The position numbers were made by a program, and so were the translations under genes. Source: Haloarchaeobius sp. FL176 (GTDB taxonomy: Archaea > Halobacteriota > Halobacteria > Halobacteriales > Natrialbaceae). From it: a stretch of DNA of 64,000 bases. Of the stretch, positions 25,897-34,843 are shown piece by piece. Below the pieces are notes generated by a model that saw only the letters and a list, made by a program, of their open reading frames with translations, did no database searches and was not told where the DNA came from. Every line of letters starts with the position of its first letter. Positions within the stretch are counted from its first letter, which is position 1. Location of the stretch: the NCBI RefSeq assembly GCF_024609245.1, contig NZ_JANJYH010000011.1:37623-101622 (forward strand), written 5' to 3'.

Positions 25897-26955
25897 CTAG
25901 CGCACGACCGACCGGATGTCGTCCACGCCCGCACGGCGGACGACCGCCCGGACGACGTCTTTCGTCCCGGTGAGGTTGTGCGAGTCGCCGTCGAGGACCA
26001 GCAGTTCCGCGCTCCGACCGGGTTCGACGAGCCCACAGTTCAGGCCGGCGATGTCCGCGCCAGCGACGGTCGCCATCCGGAGCACCTCGGTCGCGGAGAC
26101 GTCGAACAGCTTCGCGGTGAACTCCATCTCGCGGAACATCGACGGCGAGTTCAGGAACACGTTGTCGGTACCGAGGGCGACCGTGGTCCGGTCCAGAAGC
26201 TCCGGCAGCGGCGAGAGACCGACGTCCGTGACGAGGTTCGACCGCGGACAGATGACGACCGGGGTCTCCGCGTCCGCGAGCCGGTCGAGGTGCCACGGTT
26301 CGGGGTGGACCATGTGGACGAGGAACTCCGGGTCGAGGTCCATCGCGGCGTCGATATCCGAGCTGTCCACCTCGCCCGCGTGGATGCCGAACAGTTTGTC
26401 CTCCCGGCCGGTCGCCGCGCGTTCGCGGTCGAAGTTGGCGTCGTTCGCCCCCGAAGCACCGTAGCCGTCGCTCGCCGTCATCGCGTCGATGCTGCCGCGC
26501 CCGAGCACCACCGACTCGACGGGGACGTTCTCGCCCGCCGCGCGGATCTCCCGCACACCGTCGACGTCGCCCTCGCGGAACTCGATATGTGCGGCGGTGC
26601 CGGCCTCGGCCATGAACTCGAGGGAGCGGTGCATCGCCGCGATCTTCTCCTCGGTGCTCGCCTGCCGTAACAGCCGGTGCTTCAGGCCGTCCGGCGGGGC
26701 GACGAGCTCCTCGAGCGAGAGTCCGCCGCCGGCCTCCTTCGCGATGGAGTCGCCGATGTGCGTGTGGGCGTTGACGAACGCCGGGAGCACGATGTCGTCG
26801 CTCTCGACGGGCTCCTCCTCGATAGCCGCTATCTCGCCGTTCTCGACGACGACCCGGCCCTCGACCGGCTCGAACTCGCGGCCGCGGAGGATGGTTCCCT
26901 CGACGAGGCGCTGGCCGTCGTCACCGTCGGCCGGTTCGGGACCGTCCCCCGTCAT
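25897..26955 (-). CDS. amidohydrolase family protein (cytosine deaminase/chlorohydrolase-like)
   Basis: 352 residues. A beta-sandwich N-terminus (EGTILRGREFEPVEGRVVVENGEI) leads to the metal site: HTH in VNAHTHIGDS, His in FGIHAGEVDS, His in VHMVHPEPWHLD, and Asp in VALGTDNVFL. The C-terminal strand returns to the small domain (GRSAELLVLDGDSHN). Likely a Zn-dependent deaminase or hydrolase of a heterocycle such as a purine or pyrimidine derivative. ATG at 26955 overlaps the end of the HD phosphohydrolase gene by 4 nt, which makes a nucleotide-metabolism link attractive (inference). Confidence 0.85.
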   Translation of the reverse strand: MTGDGPEPADGDDGQRLVEGTILRGREFEPVEGRVVVENGEIAAIEEEPVESDDIVLPAFVNAHTHIGDSIAKEAGGGLSLEELVAPPDGLKHRLLRQASTEEKIAAMHRSLEFMAEAGTAAHIEFREGDVDGVREIRAAGENVPVESVVLGRGSIDAMTASDGYGASGANDANFDRERAATGREDKLFGIHAGEVDSSDIDAAMDLDPEFLVHMVHPEPWHLDRLADAETPVVICPRSNLVTDVGLSPLPELLDRTTVALGTDNVFLNSPSMFREMEFTAKLFDVSATEVLRMATVAGADIAGLNCGLVEPGRSAELLVLDGDSHNLTGTKDVVRAVVRRAGVDDIRSVVR

Positions 26956-28175
26956 TGGCCGTACTGGTCGAGGGTCCCCTGCAGCCCCCTGACCTCGGAG
27001 ACGAGCGCGCCGTCGATGTCGAGGTCGAGCACGCGCGCCGCGGCGGTGCCGACCTGGTCGGTCACGGCTTCGGGACAGTAGACGCCGAGGCGCCACTGCG
27101 CGAGCTGTGCGGACTGGAGCGCCTCGACCAGTGGCGACTGCTGGTCCAGTCGTCGGGCCTCGCCACCGACAAGCACGCGTGTCGATGACTCGTCCATCGT
27201 GGGCTCGCCCGGAACGTCGAGGACCACCTGGTCGGGGTCGACGCCCGCTCGTTCGGCGATCTCGAGTTCGTATCCCCGTACGTCCTCGTGTTCGATGTCG
27301 AGGACGTGCTCGGGCACGTTCGAATGCTCTGCCCAGACCGCGCGCTTGTAGAGGTCGCGTTCGTCGAACCGGCGGGCCACCTCGGCGGTTTCCTCGCCCC
27401 GCCGCAGGGCGACGAGGAAGCCGGGGTCGTCCATCCGCCGCAGGTCCTCGGCGTCGTACTCGGTGCTGTCGAGCAGGCGCTCGCCGGCACGACGGACCAT
27501 CGCCTTCGAGATCCGGGCGACGTGATGGTTGTAGACGGTGGGCGTCATCAGCGCGCGGGCGACCAGCAGGCTCTCCGCTGTCTGGACATTGCCCGCCGCG
27601 AGGACGAGCTCCCCGTCCTGGAAGGTGAGTTCGCGGACCAGCCGGGAGTGGTCGATGGTGCCGTAGGGGACGCCCGTGTGGTGAGCGTCGCGTACGAGGT
27701 AGTCCATCCGGTCGACGTCGAGTTCGCCGGAGACGAGCTGGCCGAACCGACCGTCACCGGCGACCAGGTCCGCGACCTCACGCGGTTCGATGTCGTGGTC
27801 GCGGAGGACCGTCGACACGTCCCCGCGTTCGAACAGCTGGTGGACGTCGTCGTGGTACTTCCCGGTGCGGCGGTGGGTGAGGGGTTCGAGGTTGTGGCTG
27901 AACGGGCCGTGGCCCACGTCGTGGAGCAGCGCCGCCGCCTTCACCTTCTCCGCCCGCGGTCCCTCGACGTTGAGATGTTCGAGTGCTTCGCAGGCGAGGT
28001 GGTAGACGCCCAGCGAGTGTTCGAACCGTGTGTGGTTCGCGGAGGGGTAGACGAGCGATGCGGTCCCCAGTTGTTTGATGTGTCGGAGTCGCTGCATCTC
28101 GGGTGTGTCCAGGAGTGCCCGAGCCACGCCCTCGACCTCGATGTGGTCGTGGACGCTGTCCTTGATGGTCTTCAT
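26952..28175 (-). CDS. HD-domain phosphohydrolase (dGTPase/SAMHD1-like)
   Basis: 407 residues. HD-domain metal ligands appear as TRFEHSLGVYHL, AALLHDVGHGPFSHNLE and the Asp in DVDRMDYLVRDAHHTG, the exact layout of dNTP triphosphohydrolase-like HD proteins including SAMHD1 and the archaeal/bacterial relatives. The C-terminal half is helical and acidic. May hydrolyse dNTPs or other nucleotides. It is the upstream gene of a coupled pair with the amidohydrolase. Confidence 0.88.
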   Translation of the reverse strand: MKTIKDSVHDHIEVEGVARALLDTPEMQRLRHIKQLGTASLVYPSANHTRFEHSLGVYHLACEALEHLNVEGPRAEKVKAAALLHDVGHGPFSHNLEPLTHRRTGKYHDDVHQLFERGDVSTVLRDHDIEPREVADLVAGDGRFGQLVSGELDVDRMDYLVRDAHHTGVPYGTIDHSRLVRELTFQDGELVLAAGNVQTAESLLVARALMTPTVYNHHVARISKAMVRRAGERLLDSTEYDAEDLRRMDDPGFLVALRRGEETAEVARRFDERDLYKRAVWAEHSNVPEHVLDIEHEDVRGYELEIAERAGVDPDQVVLDVPGEPTMDESSTRVLVGGEARRLDQQSPLVEALQSAQLAQWRLGVYCPEAVTDQVGTAAARVLDLDIDGALVSEVRGLQGTLDQYGQ

Positions 28176-28312
28176 TGCCCCTCGATTCGGCGTGTTCCTA
28201 CAAAAGGAGACGGGTCAGCGGCCGGCTGGCGGCGGTCTCGTCGGACGTTCCCGGCATCGAACGGACGCACCGCTCGGCGTGTTGCGTCGCGAAAACGTGT
28301 GGTCGTCCCCGC

Positions 28313-28486
28313 TCAGACTGCGTTCGCCTCGTCGTACGCCGTACCGAGCGACGCCACGAGCCGGTGGATGGGCAGCGAGACGCCGAGTTGCTGCATCGCG
28401 AGCGCGAGTGGCATCAGGACGATGCCGGCGGCGATGCTCAGCTGGTACAGCGCGAACAGGGTTGCCGTGTAGGCCCGGTCTATCAT
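28313..28486 (-). CDS. small single-helix membrane protein
   Basis: 57 residues with a hydrophobic centre (LFALYQLSIAAGIVLMPLALAM) and a polar end (RLVASLGTAYDEANAV). The start is fixed by a strong TATA box (CTTATATAG on the minus strand) about 30-38 bp upstream. No family recognised. Confidence 0.55.
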   Translation of the reverse strand: MIDRAYTATLFALYQLSIAAGIVLMPLALAMQQLGVSLPIHRLVASLGTAYDEANAV

Positions 28487-28515
28487 CTGGCTTCGAGCGA
28501 CGGTCGGCGGTGGCC

Positions 28516-28524
28516 CTATATAAG
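28516..28524 (-). promoter_or_regulatory. TATA box of the 57-residue membrane protein gene
   Basis: CTTATATAG on the minus strand, 30-38 bp before the ATG at 28486; the strongest TATA match in this part. The core (CTATATAAG) is nearly palindromic, so it could also fire towards the DUF555 gene. Confidence 0.5.
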
Positions 28525-28759
28525 CTTTCCCGCCGAAGTATGGTGTGATAACTCGACACAAACTCGCCGCCTTCTTGCGTTTCAATCCTGTTTGTCCGAT
28601 AGGCAACTAGAACTGCCAACGGGACGGGAATACGGATTGCTGACCCGTTCCGAACGTCCGTGATTCTCGTAACTTATGGGAATGATGCGAATCTCGTGCG
28701 CTTCTCCACGGCGGGAGTGAACCGCAAAACAAGCCTTGCTCCGGCCCGTCCGTGCGAGC

Positions 28760-29119
28760 ATGAGCAACTATCTCGTTGTGATGGAGGCTGCGTGGTTGGT
28801 TCGCGACGTCACGGACATCAACGACGCCATCGGCGTCGCGGTGAGCGAGGCGGGCAAGCGACTGAACGAGGAGGGCAAGGACTACGTCGAGGTCAACGTC
28901 GGCCTCACCGACTGTCCGGCCTGTGGCGAGCCGTTCGAGTCGTCCTACATCGCCGCCGACACCGCACTCGTCGGCCTGATGCTGGAGATGGAGGTGTTCA
29001 ACGCCGACAGCGACGAACACGCGAACCGCATCGCAAAGAGCGAGGTCGGGGGTGCCCTCCGCGACGTGCCGCTCAAGGTCGTCGAGACCATCGAACGCGA
29101 AAGCGACGAGGACGAGTAA
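28760..29119 (+). CDS. DUF555 (UPF0212) family protein
   Basis: 119 residues. The sequence MSNYLVVMEAAWLVRDV and the CPACG knuckle (TDCPACGEPFESSYI) are typical for the archaeal DUF555/UPF0212 family. Only one CxxC is present, so a zinc site would need dimerisation or other ligands. Widely conserved in archaea, function unknown. The 270 bp before it contain no gene that I can support. Confidence 0.85.
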   Translation: MSNYLVVMEAAWLVRDVTDINDAIGVAVSEAGKRLNEEGKDYVEVNVGLTDCPACGEPFESSYIAADTALVGLMLEMEVFNADSDEHANRIAKSEVGGALRDVPLKVVETIERESDEDE

Positions 29120-29161
29120 CACCCGGAACACTTATTCTATAACCTCGGGTAATGGTCGGGT

Positions 29162-29701
29162 ATGGAACTCCCGACTCCGGCGGATCTGCGCGAACGCCGT
29201 ACGGAACTGGGGCTCACCCAGAGCGAGCTCGCCGACGCCGCCGACGTCTCTCAGCCACTTATCGCCCGTATCGAGGGCGGTGACGTCGACCCACGACTCT
29301 CGACCCTGCGACGTATCGTCGAGGCGCTGGACGAGGCCGAGGGCGAGATCGTCCGCGCGGGCGACCTGATGCACGAGGACGTCATCACCATCGCCCCCGA
29401 CGACACCGTCAGCGACGCCGTCCGGACGATGGAGAAGGAGGCGTACTCACAGCTCGCTGTCATCAAAGACGGCATCCCCGTCGGGAGCATCAGCGAGTCA
29501 GACCTGGTCCACGTGGACGAGAACGCCCGTGACGAAGCCGTCCGCGAGTACATGAGCGAGTCGTTCCCGACCGTCTCCGAGGACGCGACCCTGGAGGAAG
29601 TCAGCAACCTGCTCGACCACTACAAGGCCGTCATGGTGACCGAGGGCGGCGAGACGCTCGGCATCATCACCGAGGCGGACCTCGCGGCGCGGCTCTCCTG
29701 A
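29162..29701 (+). CDS. HTH-CBS transcriptional regulator
   Basis: 179 residues. An XRE-type helix-turn-helix (LRERRTELGLTQSELADAA, SQPLIARIEGG) at 8-60 is followed by two CBS motifs (MHEDVITIAPDDTVSDAV and MSESFPTVSEDATLEEV). CBS pairs bind adenosyl ligands, so the protein probably links energy or SAM status to gene expression. A TATA-like string (CTATAACC) lies about 30 bp upstream. Immediately downstream of DUF555 (42 bp). Confidence 0.9.
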   Translation: MELPTPADLRERRTELGLTQSELADAADVSQPLIARIEGGDVDPRLSTLRRIVEALDEAEGEIVRAGDLMHEDVITIAPDDTVSDAVRTMEKEAYSQLAVIKDGIPVGSISESDLVHVDENARDEAVREYMSESFPTVSEDATLEEVSNLLDHYKAVMVTEGGETLGIITEADLAARLS

Positions 29702-29745
29702 CCTCTGCCAAAGCTTGACGTGACGAGGCCTCGAACTGTCGAGCT

Positions 29746-30180
29746 ATGGCCATCGCCAGCCACGGACCCGCGCCAGCGTCGGTGTCCAGAGCCGCCGGTA
29801 CCGCCCTCGCGACCTGGCTCGCGTTCCTCGCGTTCCTGCTCGTCGCCGGGCTCGCGACCGGCGTCTGGTGGCCGTCCGACGTCCAGGCGACGGCCGTGCT
29901 CACCGACATCGGGCCGCTGTACGGCCTGCTGTCGTTCGGGCTCGTCGCGCTCCCCGTGTTCGCCCTGCGGCGGTACCGGTTCCGGGCCCCGGTCGCGCTG
30001 CTGGTCGGCTGGCTCGTCCTCGGCGCGGCGTTCGGGCTGACCCTTGGCTTCCAGCCGGTTCGGGGCCTGTACATCGCCGTGCTGTACGGGTTCCTGCCGG
30101 TCGCGGCGTACCCCCTGCTCGCCGGGGTGGAGTACGTGTTCCGCCGGATTGGCGCGAAGAACTCCTCGACCGCGGCCTGA
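29746..30180 (+). CDS. four-helix membrane protein
   Basis: 144 residues with hydrophobic segments near 17-41, 52-74, 80-100 and 105-125 and positively charged loops (RRYRFRAP, FRRIGAK). Resembles other haloarchaeal proteins of unknown function; I recognise no named family. Convergent with purM (2 bp between the ends). Confidence 0.65.
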   Translation: MAIASHGPAPASVSRAAGTALATWLAFLAFLLVAGLATGVWWPSDVQATAVLTDIGPLYGLLSFGLVALPVFALRRYRFRAPVALLVGWLVLGAAFGLTLGFQPVRGLYIAVLYGFLPVAAYPLLAGVEYVFRRIGAKNSSTAA

Positions 30181-30182
30181 GA

Positions 30183-31160
30183 CTACGACAGCGACAGCCC
30201 GCGGACCTCGACCGAATCGCCCGCCGCGACCTCCCCGATGACCCGGCCGTCTTCGGTTGCGTCCGCGAGGTCGTCGGCCGCCGCCGCCGGCACCGCCGCG
30301 ACGAAGCCGGTGCCCATGTTGAACGTGCGGTACATCTCCTCGGGCGAGACGTTCCCGAGGTCCTGAACGAATCCGAACACCGGCTGCGCCGGGAACGGGT
30401 CCTCGATACGGTACTCGAAGTCGCCCATCCGGGAGAGGTTGGTCCAGCCGCCGCCGGTGACGTGAGCCGCGGCGCGGACCCCGTGCTCGCGCATGGGCTT
30501 GAGCAGGTCCGTGTAGATGCGCGTCGGCTCCAGCAGCACCTCGCCGATGCTCCGGTCGGATTCGGGGGGGAACGGGTCGGTGTACTCGTGGTCGCGGGTC
30601 ACGGCAGTCCGGGCGAGGGTGAGGCCGTTCGAGTGGATGCCCGCGGAGGGCCACGCGACGAGCCTGTCGCCCTCCTGGGCCGCACCGTCGAACACCGCGT
30701 CTTTCGGGGCGAGCCCGGCGCAGGTGCCCGCGAGGTCCAGCCCGTCCACGACCTCGGGCATGACGGCCGTCTCGCCGCCGAGCAGGGCCACGTCCGCACG
30801 GTCGGCCGCCTCCGCCAGCCCCTCACCGACCTGCTCGGCGAACGCCTCCGTCGGCTCGTCGACGGCGAGGTAGTCGACGAACGCGACGGGCGTCACGCCC
30901 GCGGCGACGAGGTCGTTGACGTTCATCGCCATGCAGTCGATGCCGACCGTGGAGTAGTCCGACAGCGCCTCCGCGACGAGCAGCTTCGTGCCGACACCGT
31001 CGGTCGCCAGCGCGAGGTACTGGTCGCCGATGTCGAGCATCCCCGCGTACTCGGTGTCGACGACGTTGCCGACCGCGTTCAAGAGCGCCGCCGTCGCCGC
31101 CTCGCTCTCCTCGATGTCGACCCCCGCGTCCGCGTACGTGAGCTCCTCGTCCTCGGTCAT
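30183..31160 (-). CDS. purM: phosphoribosylformylglycinamidine cyclo-ligase (AIR synthetase)
   Basis: 325 residues. TYADAGVDIEES, LALATDGVGTKLLVA, the VNDLVAAGVTPVAFVDYLA segment and ALLGGETAVMPEV are the standard PurM motifs for FGAM and ATP. It makes AIR in purine synthesis. Start at the ATG at 31160; a longer in-frame start would run into the promoter zone shared with the divergent oxidoreductase gene. Confidence 0.95.
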   Translation of the reverse strand: MTEDEELTYADAGVDIEESEAATAALLNAVGNVVDTEYAGMLDIGDQYLALATDGVGTKLLVAEALSDYSTVGIDCMAMNVNDLVAAGVTPVAFVDYLAVDEPTEAFAEQVGEGLAEAADRADVALLGGETAVMPEVVDGLDLAGTCAGLAPKDAVFDGAAQEGDRLVAWPSAGIHSNGLTLARTAVTRDHEYTDPFPPESDRSIGEVLLEPTRIYTDLLKPMREHGVRAAAHVTGGGWTNLSRMGDFEYRIEDPFPAQPVFGFVQDLGNVSPEEMYRTFNMGTGFVAAVPAAAADDLADATEDGRVIGEVAAGDSVEVRGLSLS

Positions 31161-31267
31161 GGCAGAGAGCGCGCTGTGGACCCGCAAAAGCCCACCGAAT
31201 TCTAGAACCATTCTGGCCGGAGTTCGAACAACGGCTTTAGGCACCGAGTGCCAGCGTCTCACCAAGG

Positions 31268-32782
31268 ATGGCTGACAGAATCACAGCTGGGAGACTGACG
31301 GACGCGCTGGTGGCGGTACTGGCCGGTGTCGCGGCGACCGCGGGGTCGTTCGCGCTGGCGGGCTGGTCGCGCGACGCGTTCGTCGTGGCTCCCGTCGACG
31401 CACGCATCGTCGCGGCGACGCCCGGTCCGATCGTCGCGTTCGCCATCGAGGAGTTCGGTTCGGCCGGCCACATTCTGCACATCGCCCTCTCCCTCGCCGT
31501 GGTCGTCGGCGGGCTGGGGCTCGCAGCCGCGGCTGCACTCGCCGTTAGCCGCCGCGTGGGTGGTCCACCGCTGGCGCTCGCACTCGCCGGCCTGTTCGTC
31601 TTCGCCGGCCTCTACCTGCCGACCGGCGCTCTCCAGCCGGCCATCCTCGGTACCCTCTCCGCGATGGTCGTCGTCGGTGTGTACGTGGCTGCGCTCGACC
31701 CGCGGTTGCGGGCCGATACAGACGAGTACATGCCGGACGACGCCGCGAGACGGCAGACGCTCGGACTCGCGCTCGGAACCGTCGCCTACGCCGGCGTCGG
31801 CGCGGCGCTCGGGAGCAACGTCGAGTCCGTCGACCCGACCGAGCCGCTCGACTCAGCACAGCGTCAGGCCGCGGAGGACCGTATGTCCGACGCCGATGCA
31901 CTGTCGTTCGACTCCGAGAACCTCGGGGGCATGGTCACGCCCAACGCCGACTTCTACGAGACGGACATCGCCACGTTCGACCCCGACGTCGAGCCCGCGA
32001 CCTGGGAGCTCCAGGTCACCGGGTCGGTCGAGGAGGAGGTGTCGATGGACTACTACGACCTCACCGGCATGGAGCCCGAACACCGGTTCGTCACGCTCCG
32101 CTGCGTCGGCGAGGACCTCAACGGGCGCAAGCTGGACACCGCGCTCTGGACCGGCGTCCCCATCGCGGCGTTCCTCGACCGCGCCGGCCCGTCGCCCGAC
32201 TGCGGCTGTGTGAAGGTGTACGCGGCCGACGACTACTACCAGGTCTTCCCGCTGGAGGTGATGGAGACGGCCTTCCTCGCGTACGGGATGAACGGCCAGC
32301 GGCTCCCCGCGAGCCACGGCAAGCCCGCTCGCCTGCTCGTCCCCGGACACTGGGGCGAGATCAACATCAAGTGGGTCACCGAGATCGAACTCATCGACGA
32401 ACAACAGCAGGGCTACTGGGAGGAGCGCGGCTGGCACGGCACCGGTCCCGTCAACACCGTCGCCAAACTGTACGACGAGGGCATCACCGTCCGGGACGAC
32501 GGCACAGTCGAACTGGTCGGCCACGCCTACGCCGGACTGCGCGGCATCGACCGCGTCGAGGTGTCCACCGACGGCGGCGACTCGTGGAACGATGCCGAGC
32601 TCTCCGAGCCCCTGCCCGACGAGGACGTCTGGCGGATGTACCGCTACGAGTTCCAGGGCGGCGGCGAACACGAGCTCGTCGTCAGGGCGACCGACGGCAC
32701 CGGCGCGCTCCAGCCCGAAGAGCAGGCGAGTCCGTACCCGAACGGGGCGAGCGGCTGGGTGTCGAAGACGATAGACATCTAG
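31268..32782 (+). CDS. membrane-anchored sulfite-oxidase-like molybdopterin oxidoreductase
   Basis: 504 residues. The N-terminal 170 residues hold about five transmembrane helices; then comes an oxidoreductase molybdopterin domain with the Mo-ligand Cys in VTLRCVGEDLNG and the signature PGHWGEINIKWVTEIEL, and a C-terminal Mo-co dimerisation domain (about 390-500). The layout puts the molybdenum site on one face of the membrane, perhaps outside, although there is no Tat motif in front. Substrate (sulfite, methionine sulfoxide-like or other) is not readable. Confidence 0.88.
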   Translation: MADRITAGRLTDALVAVLAGVAATAGSFALAGWSRDAFVVAPVDARIVAATPGPIVAFAIEEFGSAGHILHIALSLAVVVGGLGLAAAAALAVSRRVGGPPLALALAGLFVFAGLYLPTGALQPAILGTLSAMVVVGVYVAALDPRLRADTDEYMPDDAARRQTLGLALGTVAYAGVGAALGSNVESVDPTEPLDSAQRQAAEDRMSDADALSFDSENLGGMVTPNADFYETDIATFDPDVEPATWELQVTGSVEEEVSMDYYDLTGMEPEHRFVTLRCVGEDLNGRKLDTALWTGVPIAAFLDRAGPSPDCGCVKVYAADDYYQVFPLEVMETAFLAYGMNGQRLPASHGKPARLLVPGHWGEINIKWVTEIELIDEQQQGYWEERGWHGTGPVNTVAKLYDEGITVRDDGTVELVGHAYAGLRGIDRVEVSTDGGDSWNDAELSEPLPDEDVWRMYRYEFQGGGEHELVVRATDGTGALQPEEQASPYPNGASGWVSKTIDI

Positions 32783-32826
32783 CGGTGTCACTAAATAGCC
32801 GGTCCGAGCACGCATGAGACGAACCG

Positions 32827-33108
32827 ATGGAGAAGGCGTTGTGGTACCTACTGGTCGGGACACGCGGCGGGAAGAACCGGGTGCGCATCATCCGGTCGAT
32901 AGACGAGCGCCCGCGCAACGCCAACCAGCTCGCCGAGGCCATCGACGTGGACTACAACACCGTGCGGCACCACCTCGAGATGCTGGTCGAACACAACGTC
33001 CTCGAGAAGGGCGGTGAGGACTACGGCGCGATGTACTTCCTCACCGACCAGTTCGAGCACAACAGGGAGACGTTCGAGAACGTGACAGAACACATGGAGG
33101 AAACATGA
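32827..33108 (+). CDS. winged-helix ArsR-type transcriptional regulator (cassette A)
   Basis: 93 residues, a single winged helix: RVRIIRSIDERPRNANQLAE and the recognition helix VDYNTVRHHLEMLVEHNVLE, then the wing KGGEDYGAMYFLT. Its stop overlaps the start of the next gene by 4 nt (ATGA), so the two are made together. The partner is a DUF7521-like membrane protein; the same pairing recurs at 41.6 kb, so the regulator probably acts with or on its membrane partner. Confidence 0.85.
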   Translation: MEKALWYLLVGTRGGKNRVRIIRSIDERPRNANQLAEAIDVDYNTVRHHLEMLVEHNVLEKGGEDYGAMYFLTDQFEHNRETFENVTEHMEET

Positions 33109-33401
33109 GCATGGACCAGACGATAGCGGTCGCGAGCGGCTTCGCCGGAATCAACGTCGTCCTGTTGACCGTCCTGACGGTCATCTGGCTCCGGAACTAC
33201 CGGACGTTCCGCACGCCGTTGATACTCGGCCTCGTCGCCTTCGCGGTCGTGATGCTGCTGGAGAACGCCACCGCGCTGTACTTCTTCTTCAGCATGAAGA
33301 TGTTCTACGGCAACGCCCCGAGCGTCCAGCAGGCCGTCGCGGTCCTGCGCGGGATGCAGTTCGTCGCCTTGCTGTTCCTGACCTGGGTGACGCTGAAGTA
33401 G
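33105..33401 (+). CDS. DUF7521-like membrane protein (cassette A)
   Basis: 98 residues with three hydrophobic helices (near 8-28, 38-60, 80-97) and the short cytoplasmic motif RNYRTFRTPL. I recall this as the DUF7521 family of haloarchaea, where a small three-helix protein follows a winged-helix gene. Function unknown. Translationally coupled to the regulator. Confidence 0.65.
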   Translation: MSMDQTIAVASGFAGINVVLLTVLTVIWLRNYRTFRTPLILGLVAFAVVMLLENATALYFFFSMKMFYGNAPSVQQAVAVLRGMQFVALLFLTWVTLK

Positions 33402-33421
33402 TCGGCAGGCGCGCCGGCCAG

Positions 33422-34450
33422 TTACCGCAGAAAGAAGCCCGCCGGGTACGGGTCGTCAGGGTCGACTACGAACGTCTGCGTGCCCGTGATGTGGGCGTTC
33501 CCCTGCACCGTCGGGACGACCGCGTCGTACCCTTCGAACGCCGTCTCCTCCTCGTACCAGCCGGTGAACCGTGAGTCGACGATGCTTTCGACCGTGAACC
33601 GCTCGCCCGGCCCGACCCGCTCGTCGGCCGCGAGGAGCGCGAGTCGACCGCTCACTCCCGTGCCCGTCGGACAGCGGTCCACCTCACCGTCGGCGAAGAC
33701 GCAGACGTTCCGGCTGTCAGCGTCGGACGCGGGGTCGTCATCGACGAAGATGGTCCCGTAGAGGAAGGAGAGGTCGTCCTCGGTCGGGTGCTGGATGGCG
33801 AGGTCGTCGGCGACCGCACGCTTGATGCGTCGGCCGAGGTCCACCAGCTCCGCGGCGTCCTCCGTCCCGAGGTCAACCCCCGCGTCGGCGGCCTCGACGT
33901 ACGCGTAGAACGCCCCGCCGAAGGCGACGTCGTACTCCACCGCGCCGAGGCCCGGTACCTCGACGGCGCGGTTCCGGGCGTAGACGAACGCCGGGACGTT
34001 CTCGAAAGCGACGTGGTCGACGCCGGACTCGTCCCCGTGGGTCGTCGCCGTAACGAGGCCGGCGGGCGTCTCGAACACGATGTCGTCGCCGGGCTCGCAC
34101 GGCCCGGCCTCGACGAACGCGACGCCCAGCGCGACGATTCCGTGCCCGCACATCGTGCTGTAGCCCTCGTTGTGGGTGAACAGCACGCCGACGTCGGCGC
34201 GCTCGTCGGAGGGTTCCGTGAGAATCGCGCCGTACATGTCGGCGTGGCCGCGGGGCTCGTGCATCAGCAGGCGGCGATAGTCGTCGAGTTCGTCCCGCAT
34301 GTACCGACGCTTGGCCAGCAGCGTCTCGCCCTCGAGCGGTGGGAGGCCGTCGAGTACGATGCGGAGCGGTTCGCCGCCGGTGTGGGCGTCGAGCGTCTCC
34401 ACCCGTCGCCAGTCGTCGGGTGGGTTCCAGTCGAGCGAGGTGGCGTCCAT
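33422..34450 (-). CDS. trans-3-hydroxyproline dehydratase-type proline racemase family protein
   Basis: 342 residues. First catalytic cysteine Cys101 is in STMCGHGIVALG; the second site reads DRCPTGTGVSG, with Thr262 where racemases have Cys (SPCGTG). From memory the Cys/Thr pair marks trans-3-hydroxy-L-proline dehydratases, while proline racemases and 4-hydroxyproline epimerases have Cys/Cys. So it likely dehydrates trans-3-hydroxy-L-proline. Ending matches the family (TQTFVVDPDDPY). A small membrane protein gene lies upstream on the same strand; no other proline genes are near. Confidence 0.8.
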   Translation of the reverse strand: MDATSLDWNPPDDWRRVETLDAHTGGEPLRIVLDGLPPLEGETLLAKRRYMRDELDDYRRLLMHEPRGHADMYGAILTEPSDERADVGVLFTHNEGYSTMCGHGIVALGVAFVEAGPCEPGDDIVFETPAGLVTATTHGDESGVDHVAFENVPAFVYARNRAVEVPGLGAVEYDVAFGGAFYAYVEAADAGVDLGTEDAAELVDLGRRIKRAVADDLAIQHPTEDDLSFLYGTIFVDDDPASDADSRNVCVFADGEVDRCPTGTGVSGRLALLAADERVGPGERFTVESIVDSRFTGWYEEETAFEGYDAVVPTVQGNAHITGTQTFVVDPDDPYPAGFFLR

Positions 34451-34498
34451 CGACTAGCGGTCGTCGCACAGCCACAAGTAGGTTGGTCGTCGAACGGA

Positions 34499-34774
34499 CT
34501 ACTGGTCGGCGAGCTGGTTCGCCCTGACGACGACGTACATGAGCACGAGCCCGGTCCCGACAGCCAGAACGAACTGCGTCGCGAGCGTGAACACGACGGC
34601 GAGAGTCGGCGTGAGACTGACGAGTTCGACGAACAGCCAGTGCACCAGTTGCGGGAGCAATGCCACGACCCCGATGCCGGCGACGAGTTTCGCGAGCGGG
34701 ATTGCCTCGTACAGTATCTGGCCGGTGTCGAACTCGCCGGAGGGGGACTCGAAGAACGGTCTGGAGGGTGACAT
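34499..34774 (-). CDS. small two-helix membrane protein
   Basis: 91 residues with hydrophobic segments near 25-51 and 56-84 and a soluble N-terminus (SPSRPFFESPSGEFDTGQ). No family recognised. Upstream of the hydroxyproline gene on the same strand with 48 bp between; whether they form one transcript is open. Confidence 0.55.
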   Translation of the reverse strand: MSPSRPFFESPSGEFDTGQILYEAIPLAKLVAGIGVVALLPQLVHWLFVELVSLTPTLAVVFTLATQFVLAVGTGLVLMYVVVRANQLADQ

Positions 34775-34843
34775 ACCGCCGATGAATCATCCGACGCGCA
34801 AGAAACCCCGGCATTCGTGACCCGCGACATCCGTAGCCAACGC

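Noticed and set aside
28579..28588. GTTTCAATCC, resembling the end of some CRISPR repeats
   Set aside because: It occurs once, with no regularly spaced copies nearby and no cas genes in the window.
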